Shown here one piece after another: positions 1-13,829 of a stretch of 64,000 nucleotides of DNA (within the stretch, counting starts at the first letter, position 1; each line of letters opens with the position of its first letter). The translations under genes were made by a program, and so were the position numbers. Under the pieces are notes generated by a model, which did not search any database, was not told the DNA's origin, and was given only the letters and a program-made list of their open reading frames with translations. This stretch comes from Zeus faber. Lineage: Eukaryota; Chordata; Actinopteri; Zeiformes; Zeidae. The DNA lies in NCBI GenBank assembly GCA_960531495.1, contig OY482866.1, positions 9,033,707 through 9,097,706 on the forward strand. Reading direction: 5' to 3'.

Positions 1-1414
1 TTCTGTCCTCCATTAGGAAGTCCCTGCATGCATTGAACTAAAAGCTGCCGGGTTGCATTCACCATAAAAAAGCTGGTGACGGTCACACAGATTAATCATT
101 AAATTGCTGCAGCTTTCTCACCGCATGTTCTGCAGATAATGTAGTCATCATGGACTTATTTCCCCCCCCCTCGGTGGATGAAGCCCAAACACAATGCGCT
201 CGAATGCAAAGCTTGAGTTTCATACATCATTCGAGGCTGGAACCGTTCCAGAGTCCAGACATTGCCTTACACCAGTGTCTACACTACAGTTTGATTCAAG
301 TTACCTTGTTAAGCCAGAACACATCACACACTGGATGTTCTACATCTATGGCTGCAGCTGAGTAGTGATGGACTTTGTCAGGAGACTGCTGGCTAAATGG
401 GTTGCATACCGCAAAAAAACATGACTTTAAAAAACACGTTTATCAATCATAGTTTTGGACATTACAATTTGCCATGAAGGCTGAGAAGCCTTCAGAGCAT
501 AGGGGAGGAGAAGCAGTGGAAATGTTGGTGTTGTTTCTGTGGCTTCTTTGAGCGACCGCTGTTTGTTACCAATTGTCCAACGTTACTGATTGCGCTTCGC
601 AGTGAAAACTTAGAAAAGCGGAGAAAAATATTCACTTCAAAATAAAGAGATCTGTGAGTACCAGCCTCAGTAGACTGTGGTGGTTGTGGTAGACAGGTGG
701 CGAGGCCATGGGTTGGCGCAGCCAGACACCTCCTGCTTTCTCTTGCCAAAGCAACCGGCCGCGATCAATTTCACTCCTAAATAAGGCGGGGAAATGGGCT
801 GTGACCTTCAGATTCAATACGTACTGCAAATCATCTTCAAGTAGCATTAACTTTCAAGTATTGCAGTGTTACAATTTCTTAAAGTTTTGCCGATCAAACA
901 TTAAAAAAAAAAAAAAGCTCCTCTTCCCCTGGGAATTGTTAGGCTGTGCTGAACTTAAAATTGTACGAATTCAGTGAGAAACACTGATAACCATATCCAC
1001 ATATTCATCTCATTCACCTCCTGAATTTGCTGACAGAATAATCATAGTAATTATAATTATTATTATAAAATGAAGGGAAATTCACCATCGATCTGTAAGT
1101 CATGGTGGCGGCGACAAATATGCCAAAACTGAGAATACCACGTCGTATGATTTTCTTTTCGTCCCCACAAGCACATGGCTGAATTTAGGCCACGGCTGCG
1201 TGGGTGTGGCATTTTCTGCCTCCATCGGGGACATCTCAATGCCAAAACAGCAAGGGGGTGGAGGTGAAGAAATAAAAAAAAAAGAAAAGCGTGTGGCTGA
1301 GAGAGGGGGGGGGGAGAGGCCAACACAAAAAGGAACTACTCGCCGACAGACCGCAAAATGAAATCTGATTCAGCAATAAACAGAGTACCCCCAACCACTC
1401 CACAAACAGCCAGA

Positions 1415-1415
<1 letters not shown>

Positions 1416-1466
<51 letters not shown>
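1416..1466. repeat. (CA)n microsatellite
   Basis: About 25 CA copies in the ppp3ca intron. Confidence 0.95.
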
Positions 1467-1467
<1 letters not shown>

Positions 1468-4400
1468 CTTGTCTCTGCCATCAAAATCCTCTATAGAAGT
1501 CCTATATATCAGGAGGAAATGTGACAGATCACCTAAAGTGGCTGCTATTATGCAACCCTTTGAGGCTAAAAGTGACTAACGTAAATCATCCTTCTATCCC
1601 GGTGCCCTAACCTCCACTTTGCAAAAATAGAGCTTAAAAAAAAAAAAAAAAAAACACACACCAGGAGTGTATTATGCTCAAGGTACCATCTGTGCCGGCT
1701 GTACAGACGGCCATGAGATTAAAGGTGGTTAACGCATCATTTTTGATGTCAGTCTCTGCGCTACCCGTTCAATCACAGATGAGTCGTGGATTTAGTTCTT
1801 TCCTCTTGTCAAGACACCAGACGCTTGTGGGAACTGCAGTCCGAGCCACACAGGTTACGCACTGTTCCCTCGGGGCAAGGCAGGCCTGTTGCCAGGGTCA
1901 TGTATTCTTGGAGATCGGGTCAGTGAGCACGTTCAGAACTCGGAAAGGGACACTTGACAGCTTGACCGCCTGGGGGGGGGGGGCTCTGCTCCCGGAGTCA
2001 TTTGAGCTTCAGCCTCTCGTATCTCTGTGGTTGCCCGCACAAACCTCTGTCATGTGTCGAAGCTTTCCGAACGCATATTTGGAACTGATCCCGTATTAGT
2101 TGGAGATAGCAACGCACGCAGGGCTCCTAGACAAAGCAGTTGATATGCAGGACAGAGGGCAAAAAACCATAAACAATGAATGATAGAACAACACAGAGAT
2201 AGGATAAGTCACATGCAACATCGTAAAAATGACAAAACAGTGAAAACAAAAAAAAAAAAGGTGATTGATCGAAAACAAATTGAAATATTGAAAACGTGAA
2301 ATCACATGATTAATTATTAAAACATTCGCAACGCTGCTCAGCAATATGTCCCCCTTCTGCGTGGCCTTGAACAACTCCCCGCCAACTCGCCGCATACTGA
2401 GCAGACAGTCCTTCAGAGATGTTGACGTGAGCTTCCAACCACCAACAAGCAATGTCACCTCGCATCGCCCCACACTCAAAACGGCGACAGACGTTGTTGG
2501 TCTAAAGTTGGAAAGGTTTGAAATGATTTCGCTATTCCAATCCCCGTCCCCAGCGCCGATCCATACATTCTGACCGGCTTCAGTTTAAGATATACTATCT
2601 GTGGGCAAGTAGCTGATTTGTATCTCGGTTTGACCGTCCCGAGGGCCAGTTGCATTCCTCTGGGGTGGGGGGGGGGGGGTCGGATTGCGTTCTATACAGG
2701 GAGACTGACCCAAAGCATTATGGGTGTTTTGGTCTTACAATGCAGGTCTGACACTGCTGAGCTGAAGAGAGAGTGAGTGAGTGAGTGAGTGTGCAATGGC
2801 GGTGGGTGCAAGCATCAAAAAGTCAAGGTTGGGGAAAAATTTAATGAGAAAAAAAAAAAAAAGGGGGGGCCAGCCGCTTACAGAGCTCAAACTGATCAAA
2901 GCAAAATAAATCAAATATAATGCAAGAAAAGGGTTAATGGGAACTAGTGAATTCATATGGCAATGTGCTCTTTGGATACAAGGCTTTGTAAGCAATAGGA
3001 AAAAGATCAATAGAAGCAAGGTCAGTTATGTATGGTTAAATAGCCTTTATTTCAAAAACCTTAAAAGCACCATACCATACTAATTTACGATGACCATTTA
3101 CTACTCCGCACACGCACTTCACATCAACTCAGACCCTTTTCCTGACCATAGCTCACATACATTTTAACGGAAGGGTAAGAAACCTACCATAAAATGATCT
3201 CTTGGTAACAAACATATATATTTTTTTAAAAGGTACTACATTTGGCTGTATTTTGTATTGTATACACCTTCTCAACTGGAATTAAAAGGAAGATTAATTC
3301 CCCAGCAAAGCTGTCAAGGAACACGGACCGTTTGGCATTCTTGAGATTCTCTATTGTGTTGGTTCTGTCAGGGAGACATGTAAGGACGCAGACTTGTGTT
3401 CATAAAGATTAATGCACAGCAAACAACTCTGCTGCTTCATGGTGTGACAAAAGCATTAACAGCAATAAGACTAAATCAAGTGTATATGTTCTCTTATCTC
3501 TAGTAAATTTAAAAAATATATAAATATATATAAATCCTAAACTACCAGGATTAGGGATACATATGAATAGGCTTCAGCTCAGAGACAGTGCTCATGTATT
3601 CCTTAAATTCCTTAAATGACCAAAACACCAAGGATCGATACTGTCATATGATGCAGGATCAAGGTGCCCATTTTTATTGTTTTACCAGAAAGCATTTGAG
3701 AACATTTCCATTTCCCCCCGACACATGCTGGTGCTGAAATTGTTATTAGCACCCACCATTTTGACAAGGGCATCAAAGACGTTGTGCCAGGCCTTCTCCT
3801 TCATAGATGAGAACGAGTTGCGACGGGAGTTGCATTGACTTCCCATTTCAGATTCATGTAATATTTCGTTTTGTTAAAATCGAAGCAGTGAAAACAACAC
3901 CCAGCGTCTGGCATCGGCGACGTAACTGATATTGAAACGTAACATTTCCGAATTCATAAAAGTACTCTGGACCGGCTGTACCAAAAGTGAGTATTAAAAA
4001 TCAAGAAATGTCATCAATGCATCCCTTATATTATACACGACCTCACAAACATGAAAACAACCAAATGGGCACGGGAACATGGGCATGAGAGTGCACCAGC
4101 ACAGTGATGACTAATGCATCAACCAAAGCGTGGTGAGATACAGGATCCCACTGAATACAATCAATACGGGTCAATCCTGAAGCCAGCCAGTTCCAGGGAC
4201 TTGTTGGTGGCAGGGGAGGGATGCAACTTTACAGAACACAGTCAGGACTTGTCTCCAAGCCGCCGCCTCCCTTTTCAACATAATGACATAAAAGCAACAC
4301 GACTCGTCTTTCTTATGGCTCCCCGAGGTGAGAGGAAAATCACAGCTACAATCTAAAAGCAACGTCATTACTGAGGCACATTGGAAAATCCGATTGCACT

Positions 4401-6419
4401 AGGAATGCACTGGCCTTAGCCAGGTAACTGGATGCTGGATCCATGTTAACCCAAATTTCATCATGTCCAGTGGTTTGTTTTTTTTTGTTTGTTTGTTTTG
4501 GGGTTTTTTTCCACGTGTTACTGCTCTACTGTTGTCTATCCCGATGAGTCTCTCCTCTAGACGTGGTTCATCTCCTCCCAAAACAAATATGTCGAGGCTT
4601 CATTTATTAGTGGAATTATTTTCAGAAGGAAATTTTTACAGAGCCATCTGCCTGAAAGGTAAATTTCCCCTGGTAGACCTTCTGACGTGGCCCCGGAGCC
4701 GATTGATCATAAGACCGATTCGGGCAGGGAAACAGGAGCGATAAATATTACCCATACATCTACCGTACACATCCACCCACGCACGCCCGCCCGCCCGCCC
4801 AGCCGCCCACGCACGTTTCTGTCACGACTCCTGGCTTTGGTCAGCCTCTGCAGTATGTCTTTTGACGGAGTGGACCAAACAGCAGCCTCTCCTCTTTCTT
4901 CGCGTGGGCGGCGAGAGTGACTGAATGGCCTGCCATACGCAGAGGCAAACTTAACCCCTCGTCCACCGCTCGCCTCTCAAATTCATCTGCTGGGGTCCGC
5001 ATGCAGGAGCCAAAAAATGTGGCAGACAAACAAAATGGATAAAACCTCAGATTACCCGAGATAACCTCACGAAACACGATTCCTTTGAGGGAAGATGCAG
5101 CACATGAGGCCGGTTGAAAGTAGGGATCTTTCTCTACGCTATAGAAAGCTGAGCCAATTTCACCTGTGCATTATGGATAGGAGGGTTAATTTTCAGCCAG
5201 GGCCGGCTATAATTAACGCCTGCGAATGTGTGTAAATAATCCTGAAGGCCTAGAGTCACCTCCAGCTGTATTTGTATAGCTGGAGTTTGTCTCTCTTGTC
5301 CACACATGGTGGGCACTTTAGCTTGCAAGCTAATGACATTTGGAGGGGGAAAAAAAAAAAAAAAAAAAAAAAAAAAGGAGCTTCCCCAGGGTTGTCATCT
5401 CGCACAGCAGAATCAACAGTCGGCCCGAAAAGAAGACGAACCTACCACAATGCGCTAATTTAACCGTCTCTCAGCATCTTTTCCTTGGTGAGTACGCTTA
5501 ACGCGAATAACACTTCAGACGCTTAATGAAAGGCTCTCATGTATGACTGGAATAGAGCCACATCTCTTTACCGTATACAGAGGTTAGAACGGAATGAAAA
5601 TGAACGGCTGGATCTTAAAAATGACTTTTACTCGCCTAACAATGTGAAACAGTAGAACAACAAACTCTTAAGCCACAGCAGATGAATATCTTTTATTGCC
5701 GACCAAACTATTGAATAGCTGGTTTCATTAAAATTGTGTTAACAGATAAAAATCCAAATATGGAGATCTACACAGGCGTAGTTTTGTAGACAACAGGCGC
5801 ATTGATTGCAATCCCTGAAAACATTCATCCATCTCCCACAAACACAACATTTCTGGGCTCTAACGCTTCGTAATTAAAATCCATGAGCGTTCGGAACGTG
5901 CCGCGGAATATCAAAACACAGCGTGGGGGCTGGAAGTCTTTCACCGGCCAGGAATCTCTTGGCAAGGAGGCTGCATGCGCAAAGCACAATGCCATGTTGG
6001 CCGGAACTGTTCCCAGTGCCTACGCCTCAATGGCCGGCCAAACACCCCAGCCCGGCCCTCCCAGCCTGATCCACCGCGATGCACCTTGGACACAGCCATG
6101 AATGTGGGCGAGGGGGGGAAATCCTGAGCAGTCCTTGCAGCTCAGAACATCTTTATCTTCCCTATCCCAAAACATTGCAGATGCGATGAGGCCTTGTGGG
6201 TCAGAACCGCAAGGAGGAACACTGGCATTTGCCGTTTCCTCCACCCCGCACCTGCAGGGCTTTGTGGAAGTAAAAAGACAGACTCGGGTTGTTGTAGGAA
6301 TTTCTGAACCGGGATATTTTTCTGTTGAGTCATAATTTAGGATGGAGTGCTCCTATTACATAATACCAATAATTCTTCGTGTTTTATGCTGCACACGCCC
6401 ACGTCCTAGGAAATGAAAA

Positions 6420-6450
<31 letters not shown>

Positions 6451-7341
6451 AAAGTCAGCATTTTTATTAATTTAACCCATGAATTTATGAAGCTAGGGTG
6501 GTTCGGCGATCCAGTAAAAGAGCCTATAAGATACAGGGGCTACCGCTAATCTCGCCCCTATCTGCATTCCCCAGATGTGCAGACGCGAGGCTCAGATGAT
6601 CCATCTGTGGCGCAAACCTTCCCCTCACTAATCCACTGTTTGCAGGCGACTCACAGATGGCTTTAAACATTTCACTCATTTAAATACATCACACACGGCT
6701 GCCTCAGACAGCACAGCAAAGAGTGTGCGAGTCCCACAGATAACACCGTAGCGCGTGAGGGCATGTTGCAGCCATAAGGGCAGATCAGCATCGGCCCAGT
6801 ACAAGTCGGCCTTTCTAGCACAGGGCTATGTTTTCCTTCCACAGCCCATCCCCCCCTTTTCAATAACGAAAGAAGGAGAGGAGGAGGACAGTCGGAAAAA
6901 CTCCACAACAAAAGCACGCTCGCACCGTCAACGAACCTTCTCTTCTGGATCACGTTCATTCCAAAAAAATGCACAAAACGGCACTCGGTCAGGAAACAAC
7001 CACGTACACACACGGTTCGGGGGTCGCTTGAGCTCGACTTTTAAAGGAATTCCAAAACGTAAACAAACATGAAGGCAAATTAAAAATATACAAATAAAAA
7101 AAAAAAAGGAGCGGAGGGCGATCTCCGCATCTGCAGAAAGCTTCGCCAAATATTTAAACTGCGAGGAAATCCCTCTCCCCCTTCCTTTTACAGTCAGAGT
7201 GTGTGTCAAGCCGCCTCAGAACCTGTGGGCGAGCTCTCGGCTACAGGTTATTTATTTTAGTCATCATACCACGATTTCAGCAGCCTGCTGCATTCCCTTG
7301 CCCTCCATGACCCTGGGAGAGTGAGCGAAAAGGTTTAAGAA

Positions 7342-7372
<31 letters not shown>

Positions 7373-8743
7373 CACCGCGTTATTCCCCACATAAGAGCCC
7401 CACACCCCAAAACACACGCGCTCATCCGGACAGCGGGCCCCTGAAAGTGTGGTTACATTTGTTGTAGACACCCTATTGATTGATCGGTTACTCTGCCGCG
7501 ACGAGTTCTAGCAGGGGGTGAGGGGCGGAGGGGTGCGGGGATCCAATGTCACCCAACTGTCTATGCTGTACAAAGCAGCCCCAGCCAACAAAAGGAGCAT
7601 GCCGCGTCCGTCAGAAACATAGGAGGTCAATGTTTGAAGCGATATAACACGCAATACATATCAATATTCCATCGATATTGTGATATGAGACCAGATATCG
7701 TCTGGGATTTTGGTCTTCATATCGAGATGTCGTCTGCAATGCTTTACTTGACGATTTGCTGGTAAAGGTCAGGAGCCATTTCGGTACTGAACTTTGGTCG
7801 GGTCTTCTCCCAAAGCGTGGTGCCTGTGGCGTCTGGCAACACACGGCATGCTGGCATTGAGGTGCTGAAGGCTTTTTTTTTTTTTTTAACCTTATGACAA
7901 CACAGGAACCCTCTAAAAGGACCTTCTGTTGCTCCGAGTTCGTCAAAGTTAGGAGTTAGGCAGACCCTGCATGCAAACTTAAACCCGCTCAGAACACATC
8001 CACGGCATGCATAGGTTTCCCCGCAAATCCCTAAATTGTGCTCACGGGCTTAGCAACAAGCCATAAATGCAAGGATAGGTAAACATTTTTTCCTCCCCCT
8101 TTTGCTGTATGGAGGCCCGGCATCCATTTGTTCACATGAATTAGCAAGAGCAGCGGCTAATGCATGGAGTCAGATTACAACCTCTGCGCAGAGCCGCCTT
8201 TATCCCGCTATATGGAGCTTAATCTGTCCAAATCCATCGCTTTGCTTTGCCCTAAATCCACAACAGAGCCTAATTCCTCCTTAATCTAATGAGCGGTGAA
8301 GGTGCACTTATTCAGGTTCAGAATGCCACGGGCGCATTTGAAGTCAAAAAGAGATAGATCAGGGACCCACCCCCCACTTCACTCAGCCATGATGCAATAC
8401 CATGTTAACCGCACACGAAGAACTGCCGACAGGATCCCCAGAGTGCTACGGCAGACTCGGCGAGCAGCTACGGGAGAAGTTTTCACAGCTTGTCTGGCCA
8501 TCTTCACGTCGCTCCAATTATCCTTCTTTTTTTTTTTGTTTTGTTTTTTGTTTTTTACAGTGGCCGTCGGGTGTTGTTGCTGGAGGCAACATTTCCAGGA
8601 CACGACATGAGAGCGCGGCTGCCCGGCCGCTGCTTAAATTTGCTGAGAATGATCGGCCGGTGCCAATCTAAAAATCAAGAGATAATAAAAAATAAAATGT
8701 GAGGAGAGTCTCAATCCGATCCGATATCAGATTCCTGCAGTGA

Positions 8744-8891
8744 CTGGAATGGCATACTATGTGCAACATACTACACGAGTATACTATCTGTCGCCTAACA
8801 TATATCAGCATGCAAGTAAAAAGATTGATTGCTTTTGGACATACAAACACTAATTTGGGGTACTAAATAGTATGCTAGTCTGCCATTCCAG
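8744..8891. repeat. Palindromic MITE-like repeat
   Basis: TGGAATGGCATACTA at the left and TAGTATGCTAGTCTGCCATTCC at the right are near-inverse, with internal CATACTA/TAGTATG words. Non-coding. Confidence 0.6.
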
Positions 8892-9146
8892 AGTTGGTCA
8901 TAGCAAAAGTGAACCACAGGGTTCACAGAGGTTAGTAGCAAGCCAACACTTCTCCCCGCTGTATTTAGGGTACTGTGCCGTTCAAAAAGGATCAAAACGA
9001 CACAGAAAATCAATGTATTGCAACACCGATTAATTGGAACAGTGGCTTCCACTGAGCTGCAACCGCTCTCACCAATTAGTCATATAAAGTAAAGAGTTTC
9101 AAACAATCCGTGCCGCCGAACTCGTACGCTTCCTTTTTACTCCACA

Positions 9147-9177
<31 letters not shown>

Positions 9178-9908
9178 AAAAAATAAAAACAGTAAGAGAA
9201 ATCAGTGAAGACCTGGCAAACACGAGGGCAGCATATTAGCAAGCCCAGAAGGAATGGCTCATGTTTTGCAAGTCATAACCACATGGACAAACAGACCTAA
9301 GGGCATGGCTGCGATCGCAGATGAGTGAATAACGCATTGTCTAGCTAATTCACTGTGGCGCAGAATAAATGTAGGGCTTGAATCACGACACATCACTCCT
9401 ACCTTCTGAAGCACACAACTGTGTGACATGTATAAATAAAATGTTGGTGCTTGTTGCGATGGAGGACAGCATATTGTCTCAATTCATTGTTTCAATGCAG
9501 AAGCATCCAGTCTAAATGTTAGAATCTAACAAACAACCATCACAGCAATTATGTGGAAAGGCGTGCAAGATTTTCTGTACAAGAAATCATAACACAAGAT
9601 GATTCGGCCAATTAGTAAATGCTGAAAACTAGTGAGGCCGACCAAATACACATGTTCTTTCCGATAGCCTCGCCATTTCTAAAGAAAATAACAGTTTATA
9701 TTCAAGCCGATGGAGCAATATTTCACCAAAGGAGCAATATCGGAGGGAAACACTAAAAACTTAATAATGTTAATGTTCAGATCAGAAAATAGTGCTGCAT
9801 ATTTAAGTGCTGCATTTTTATTGAAGAGGAAATTGGTGAAAAACAGGGTCAAATGGTTCTGCCACATGCCCAGATAAACACACAGGGTGACGGCACCACG
9901 CAACCATA

Positions 9909-10192
9909 AAGCGGAACTGCACGTAGGTGCCTCCACATAAAGCCGGTGCAAGGTATGTGGCGTTACTTGGGGCTCTGGTCTATAAATGACTCCGCTATCC
10001 AGCTGGGATCAGTGGCTGGCAATGCGCATCCACCCGCACGTCTAAGTGTGGGGGCCTCGACTCAAAAGTCAAATGTCAGATGTTATCAATCCCCACTCAT
10101 CGAAAAGTCCCCGGCTCACCGTCGGGGGCACTGGGGCTTTTGTTATAACGGCGGGGGAGGGTGACCACACTTTTAGTGAAGTTCTGCTTTAA
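9909..10192. repeat. MITE-like repeat in ppp3ca intron 1
   Basis: The ends ATAAAGCGGAACTGCA and TGAAGTTCTGCTTTAA are inverted relatives (TAAAGC(G/A)GAACTTCA). About 284 bp, non-coding. Confidence 0.6.
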
Positions 10193-12171
10193 GTTTGTAT
10201 TATGTATTCAAAATAAATAAAACCTTTAAAAACACAAAGAAAGGCCAATGGTTATATGTGTCAACAGTATGGAGTTCTTTCAAGACAACGTGGCTATGAA
10301 ATGGCCAGGCATGTGGTTGATAAGCCAGTGCACGTACTTAATTTAATGGCAAAACAAACATGAATCCTGACTTTTTTATGTTTATTTCCAGTGTGGATGC
10401 AGACAATATGGAAATGACAGTATACAGGCTCTCCTCTCAACTAATTAAACTGTAGGAGCAATTATTATGGCGCAGTGCCTCCCCGGAACATTATGATAAT
10501 GCATTTGGATAACAGCTGGATGCAAAGTACTTATGCGACGCAGGACGGACACTCTGTAGCAGCTGAAAACAAATGACTTCACGCGTATAGCCTTCAGGTT
10601 ATTTTGGCCAAGGCTCTATGTTTGACAACATGGAGCCAAGTTCTATGTTGTCATAATACTGCTGCGTGACCCAAACCAATGCCTCTTTAATAATAACAAT
10701 GACAGGCACGATCAACACAATACATTTCTGATCGAAACGCCAACCCTATCCGCCAACTTTGTCTTCGGGGTTTGCCCGCCAGGTTTGCCCGATGAACAAA
10801 AAACGCCGACTGACAGCCCCGGCCCAATTGTGTCCGTGTTGATTCTGTTGCTAGTGATTGAGTTGGGATGACAGAGTGGGCACGCCCCCGGTGAAATTAA
10901 ATGCCACCGGGTGCAGATTAGACCGACGATCAACAGTGCGAAGGAAGATGGAAAACACTGTAAAGACGAGCGCGCGGCTCCTGGCGGGCTTCCCATCTGA
11001 GAAATATTTGCGTGACAAAGGGAGGACTAGATCCAAGCGGCGTAACGAGCCAAGTCCACCCGTGATATTTCAATCTCCTCAAAACTCACGCGTGTCAAAT
11101 GTATTTTTCATTAGCCCTCGAGTTGCTGGCGACTGAGAGGCGGGTGATCTTTTAAAATATTCATTACAAAGGCACCAAGCTATACGGTGACTCTAATACT
11201 CACCCCCATTTTAAATTACAGTTACAAGGCTACTTTCCAGGCTCGCAGGCCAGGTCAGAAAATGGCAATAGCTCTGTTTGTTTAGTTGAGATTATGCTCA
11301 TCTATCCGAAACAAGCAATGCCTACGGAACTACTGGAATGGAGCAGTGTTTGTCATGAGACCGTGGCTCGCCAGAGTCCAGCGCTGCCTTTCGATGTGGT
11401 GTGTATTTAATTGTTTCAGACATGGCCATTTGAACACTGTTCCATTGCCTTCCCACCTTCCCCTTATTAGCCCACTGTTCAGTGGTCAATCGTGATCCTA
11501 TCATTTGCACTGGTTGAGCGAGCGCCGCATGCATCACTTTGTCTTCACCAACTTATCCCACAAAACAATATCATAGCCATTTGATCCTGTCGCTCTGCGA
11601 GCGATGTTGCTGGCAAAACAAAACAAACCCCCCCCCCCCCCCCCCAAAAAAGCGACAAACAAAAAAGTCAAATACGTAGCAATACTTCAAACCGTCACTT
11701 GTGTTGACGACCCAAATGCAATTGTTCAGACCGCAAAGAAAACAGGTCTCTTAGATTGCCTTATTATAAGGGGGATCCTGTCGAAGGACGACGGGTAAAA
11801 AGAAGAAGATTAAACCTACTACTCGAGGAGTGTGTCGTTTAAATGGCCCAAACCCTCCTGAGTCATCAACGACTTGAAACGTACGTCTTCACTGCCCGTC
11901 AGGGGCCGTGTTTGATTGCTATTGTGTTATTATGGAAAGCTGCCAAGGTGGTATAAGGGATGTTAAAACGGACAGAATCCACGGAGGAGGACCCTATTTG
12001 GGTTACTCAATGCACACAAACGGGCACTATTTGCTGCAAAAAAAAAAAAAGTGACATTGTGCAATGAGTAACACCCCCCCCCCCCTGCAAAACTGTTGTG
12101 CATGCAAAAAACAGTGATGCAAAATAGGAAAACCACCCTAGAGTAATGCAATGGTTGTGCAATACCCCCCT

Positions 12172-12172
<1 letters not shown>

Positions 12173-12215
<43 letters not shown>

Positions 12216-12265
12216 CTTCCCTTGGTGTTCTTGGCCACAACACAAGACAGTTAGAAATAGCGTGA

Positions 12266-12326
<61 letters not shown>
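12173..12326. repeat. Two (CA)n tracts with a 53-bp spacer
   Basis: CA tracts at 12,173-12,214 and 12,268-12,326, about 0.5 kb from ppp3ca exon 1 inside intron 1. Confidence 0.95.
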
Positions 12327-12328
<2 letters not shown>

Positions 12329-12808
12329 TTGAAAAATGGGCAATAAATAATAAAAAATAATTTTAAAAAAGTGTCAATGTACACAATAAAAACAAAACAT
12401 TACCTACACACTAGAATGAGCCAATATTAAACAAACCTACATTCAAAAATAAAATAAAATAAATCGTCAGAAAATTGGACAAATTCCACAATATAAAACA
12501 AACCTAGTAATTAACTATTAGACAATATACAACACATTTCTGTATCAACAATTTACGGTGTGAAAAATTGGATTATTTTTTTTTTTTTTGGGGGGGGGGT
12601 TTAATCCTCATTTCCAGCCTTCCACTGGAGTTGCCCACACTTCCTACTTCATGGTGTCACAGCTACACCCTTCTCCCTCCACAACCAACTCCACACACAC
12701 ACACACACACACCACACGCTCCCCGTCCACACACGCACGGCATGACCCGCTGCAGGAGGAAGAAGAAGTATAAATACACATACACGTGAATAAAAAATAT
12801 GCACTTAC

Positions 12809-12869
12809 ATTTGACCACCCTGTCCGTCGTGGATAACTTGGGCTCATCACTCGGCTTGTTTTCGGACAT
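12809..12869 (-). CDS. ppp3ca: ppp3ca coding exon 1 (calcineurin A alpha N-terminus)
   Basis: The minus strand reads ATG at 12,869 and encodes MSENKPSDEPKLSTTDRVVK, closely matching the vertebrate calcineurin A alpha start as I recall it (MSE..., then PKLSTTDRVVK). The exon ends after 20 codons plus one base, directly before a good donor (GTAAGT at 12,808-12,803), so intron 1 is phase 1. Calcineurin A is the catalytic subunit of the Ca2+/calmodulin-dependent Ser/Thr phosphatase that dephosphorylates NFAT in the cytoplasm. The catalytic metal-binding, calcineurin B-binding and autoinhibitory parts lie in later exons, none of which I find in the window. Sister genes ppp3cb and ppp3cc have different N-termini, and the neighbouring bank1 supports ppp3ca. 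The frame stays open upstream to an ATG at 13,010, but I chose the family start. Confidence 0.9.
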
Positions 12870-13450
12870 TTCCAGTGGGATATTCGTGTGTATTGAGGAA
12901 TACGTCTGAGGGAGGGGGCGAGAAAAAAAAAAATGGACCCGGCGGCTGCTCCTGCCGAACAACTCGAGTCCTATCCGAGTGTGAGGCCACTTGCTCGGCT
13001 CGGTCGCCAAAAATACTCGCGACGGGAGGGGGGAGGGGAGGGGAGGGTTACGGTTTCACCGGAGCTCCGTGTGATTTACCGCCGCTCCGTGTCGACTTCT
13101 CCCAGATGCGCAACCTAGCCTGGGGTCCCCGGGACCCGCCCCCTCGGTCCACCTCGCTCTCCCATTGGCCTCTCAGTTCATCCCCCTGCGCTGCATTCCG
13201 TTGATGTCGGGACTCGGAATTAAAAGAAACACAAATTAAAAAAAGAACAAATAATACAATAAATACATTTTAAAAAAAAGCCGTCCTCCTCGCCCTCGGA
13301 GAAGAGCACAGGGAAGGAACGGAACCACCCCCCCCTGCCCCCTCCGTTCGGAATTTCGGGCTGACGTCGCTCCGAGCTCACCGAGACGACACGTGTGACG
13401 TCACGGCCACACGCCGTGCCGTCACGCCAACGCTGAGCAAAGTTCGATTT
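12870..13450 (-). promoter_or_regulatory. ppp3ca: ppp3ca 5' UTR and CpG-rich promoter region
   Basis: CpG-dense DNA directly upstream of ppp3ca exon 1 on the minus strand. It contains G-rich GC-box-like runs (13,022-13,048), an inverted CCAAT box (ATTGG at 13,164-13,168), a CACGTG E-box (13,390-13,395) and a palindromic CRE (13,396-13,403). No TATA box was obvious. The transcription start cannot be placed from sequence alone. Confidence 0.65.
13396..13403. promoter_or_regulatory. CRE palindrome TGACGTCA next to an E-box
   Basis: The full 8-bp CREB/ATF palindrome TGACGTCA directly abuts a CACGTG E-box at 13,390-13,395. It sits about 530 bp upstream of the ppp3ca start codon, in the CpG-rich block. 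CREB binding is inferred from the motif only. Confidence 0.6.
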
Positions 13451-13774
13451 GCATGTGTTTTTTTTTTTGTTTTGGGTTCTTTTTCATTTAAACGCACGCG
13501 GGTCCGACCTCGATTCAACCCAGCCCCGTAGCCGTTTACTTTGAGTTGATGTATCTTCAGTGGCTTGTAATTTGCCAAATAAACACACAATTACAGCGGG
13601 GCTCGATTTGTTCCCGCGAACGGGCGCAATTGAGGACGTTCCAGAGCGCCCGAGTGGGGGCCGCCAGGCTCGGAATTCCCGATTTCCGAGTTTCACTGGA
13701 ATGCAGCATTATCAGAGGGCTGTTGCTGTGTGAATAAGTGATAATGAGTCTCTGGTGTGGAGCAGATGTAAAAT

Positions 13775-13829
<55 letters not shown>

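Larger units (their letters stand above)
1..12808 (-). other. ppp3ca: ppp3ca intron 1 (part), no exon seen
   Basis: This stretch lies downstream of ppp3ca exon 1. I found no frame resembling calcineurin exon 2 (expected to follow DRVVK with a VPFPPSHRL-like segment), so it is read as the 3' continuing first intron, which is also very long in mammals. It holds AT-rich single-copy DNA, (CA)n tracts at 1,416-1,466, 12,173-12,214 and 12,268-12,326, a tetranucleotide run near 6,419-6,451, poly-A runs, and MITE-like repeats at 8,744 and 9,909. Conserved enhancers may be present but cannot be judged from one sequence. Confidence 0.6.
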
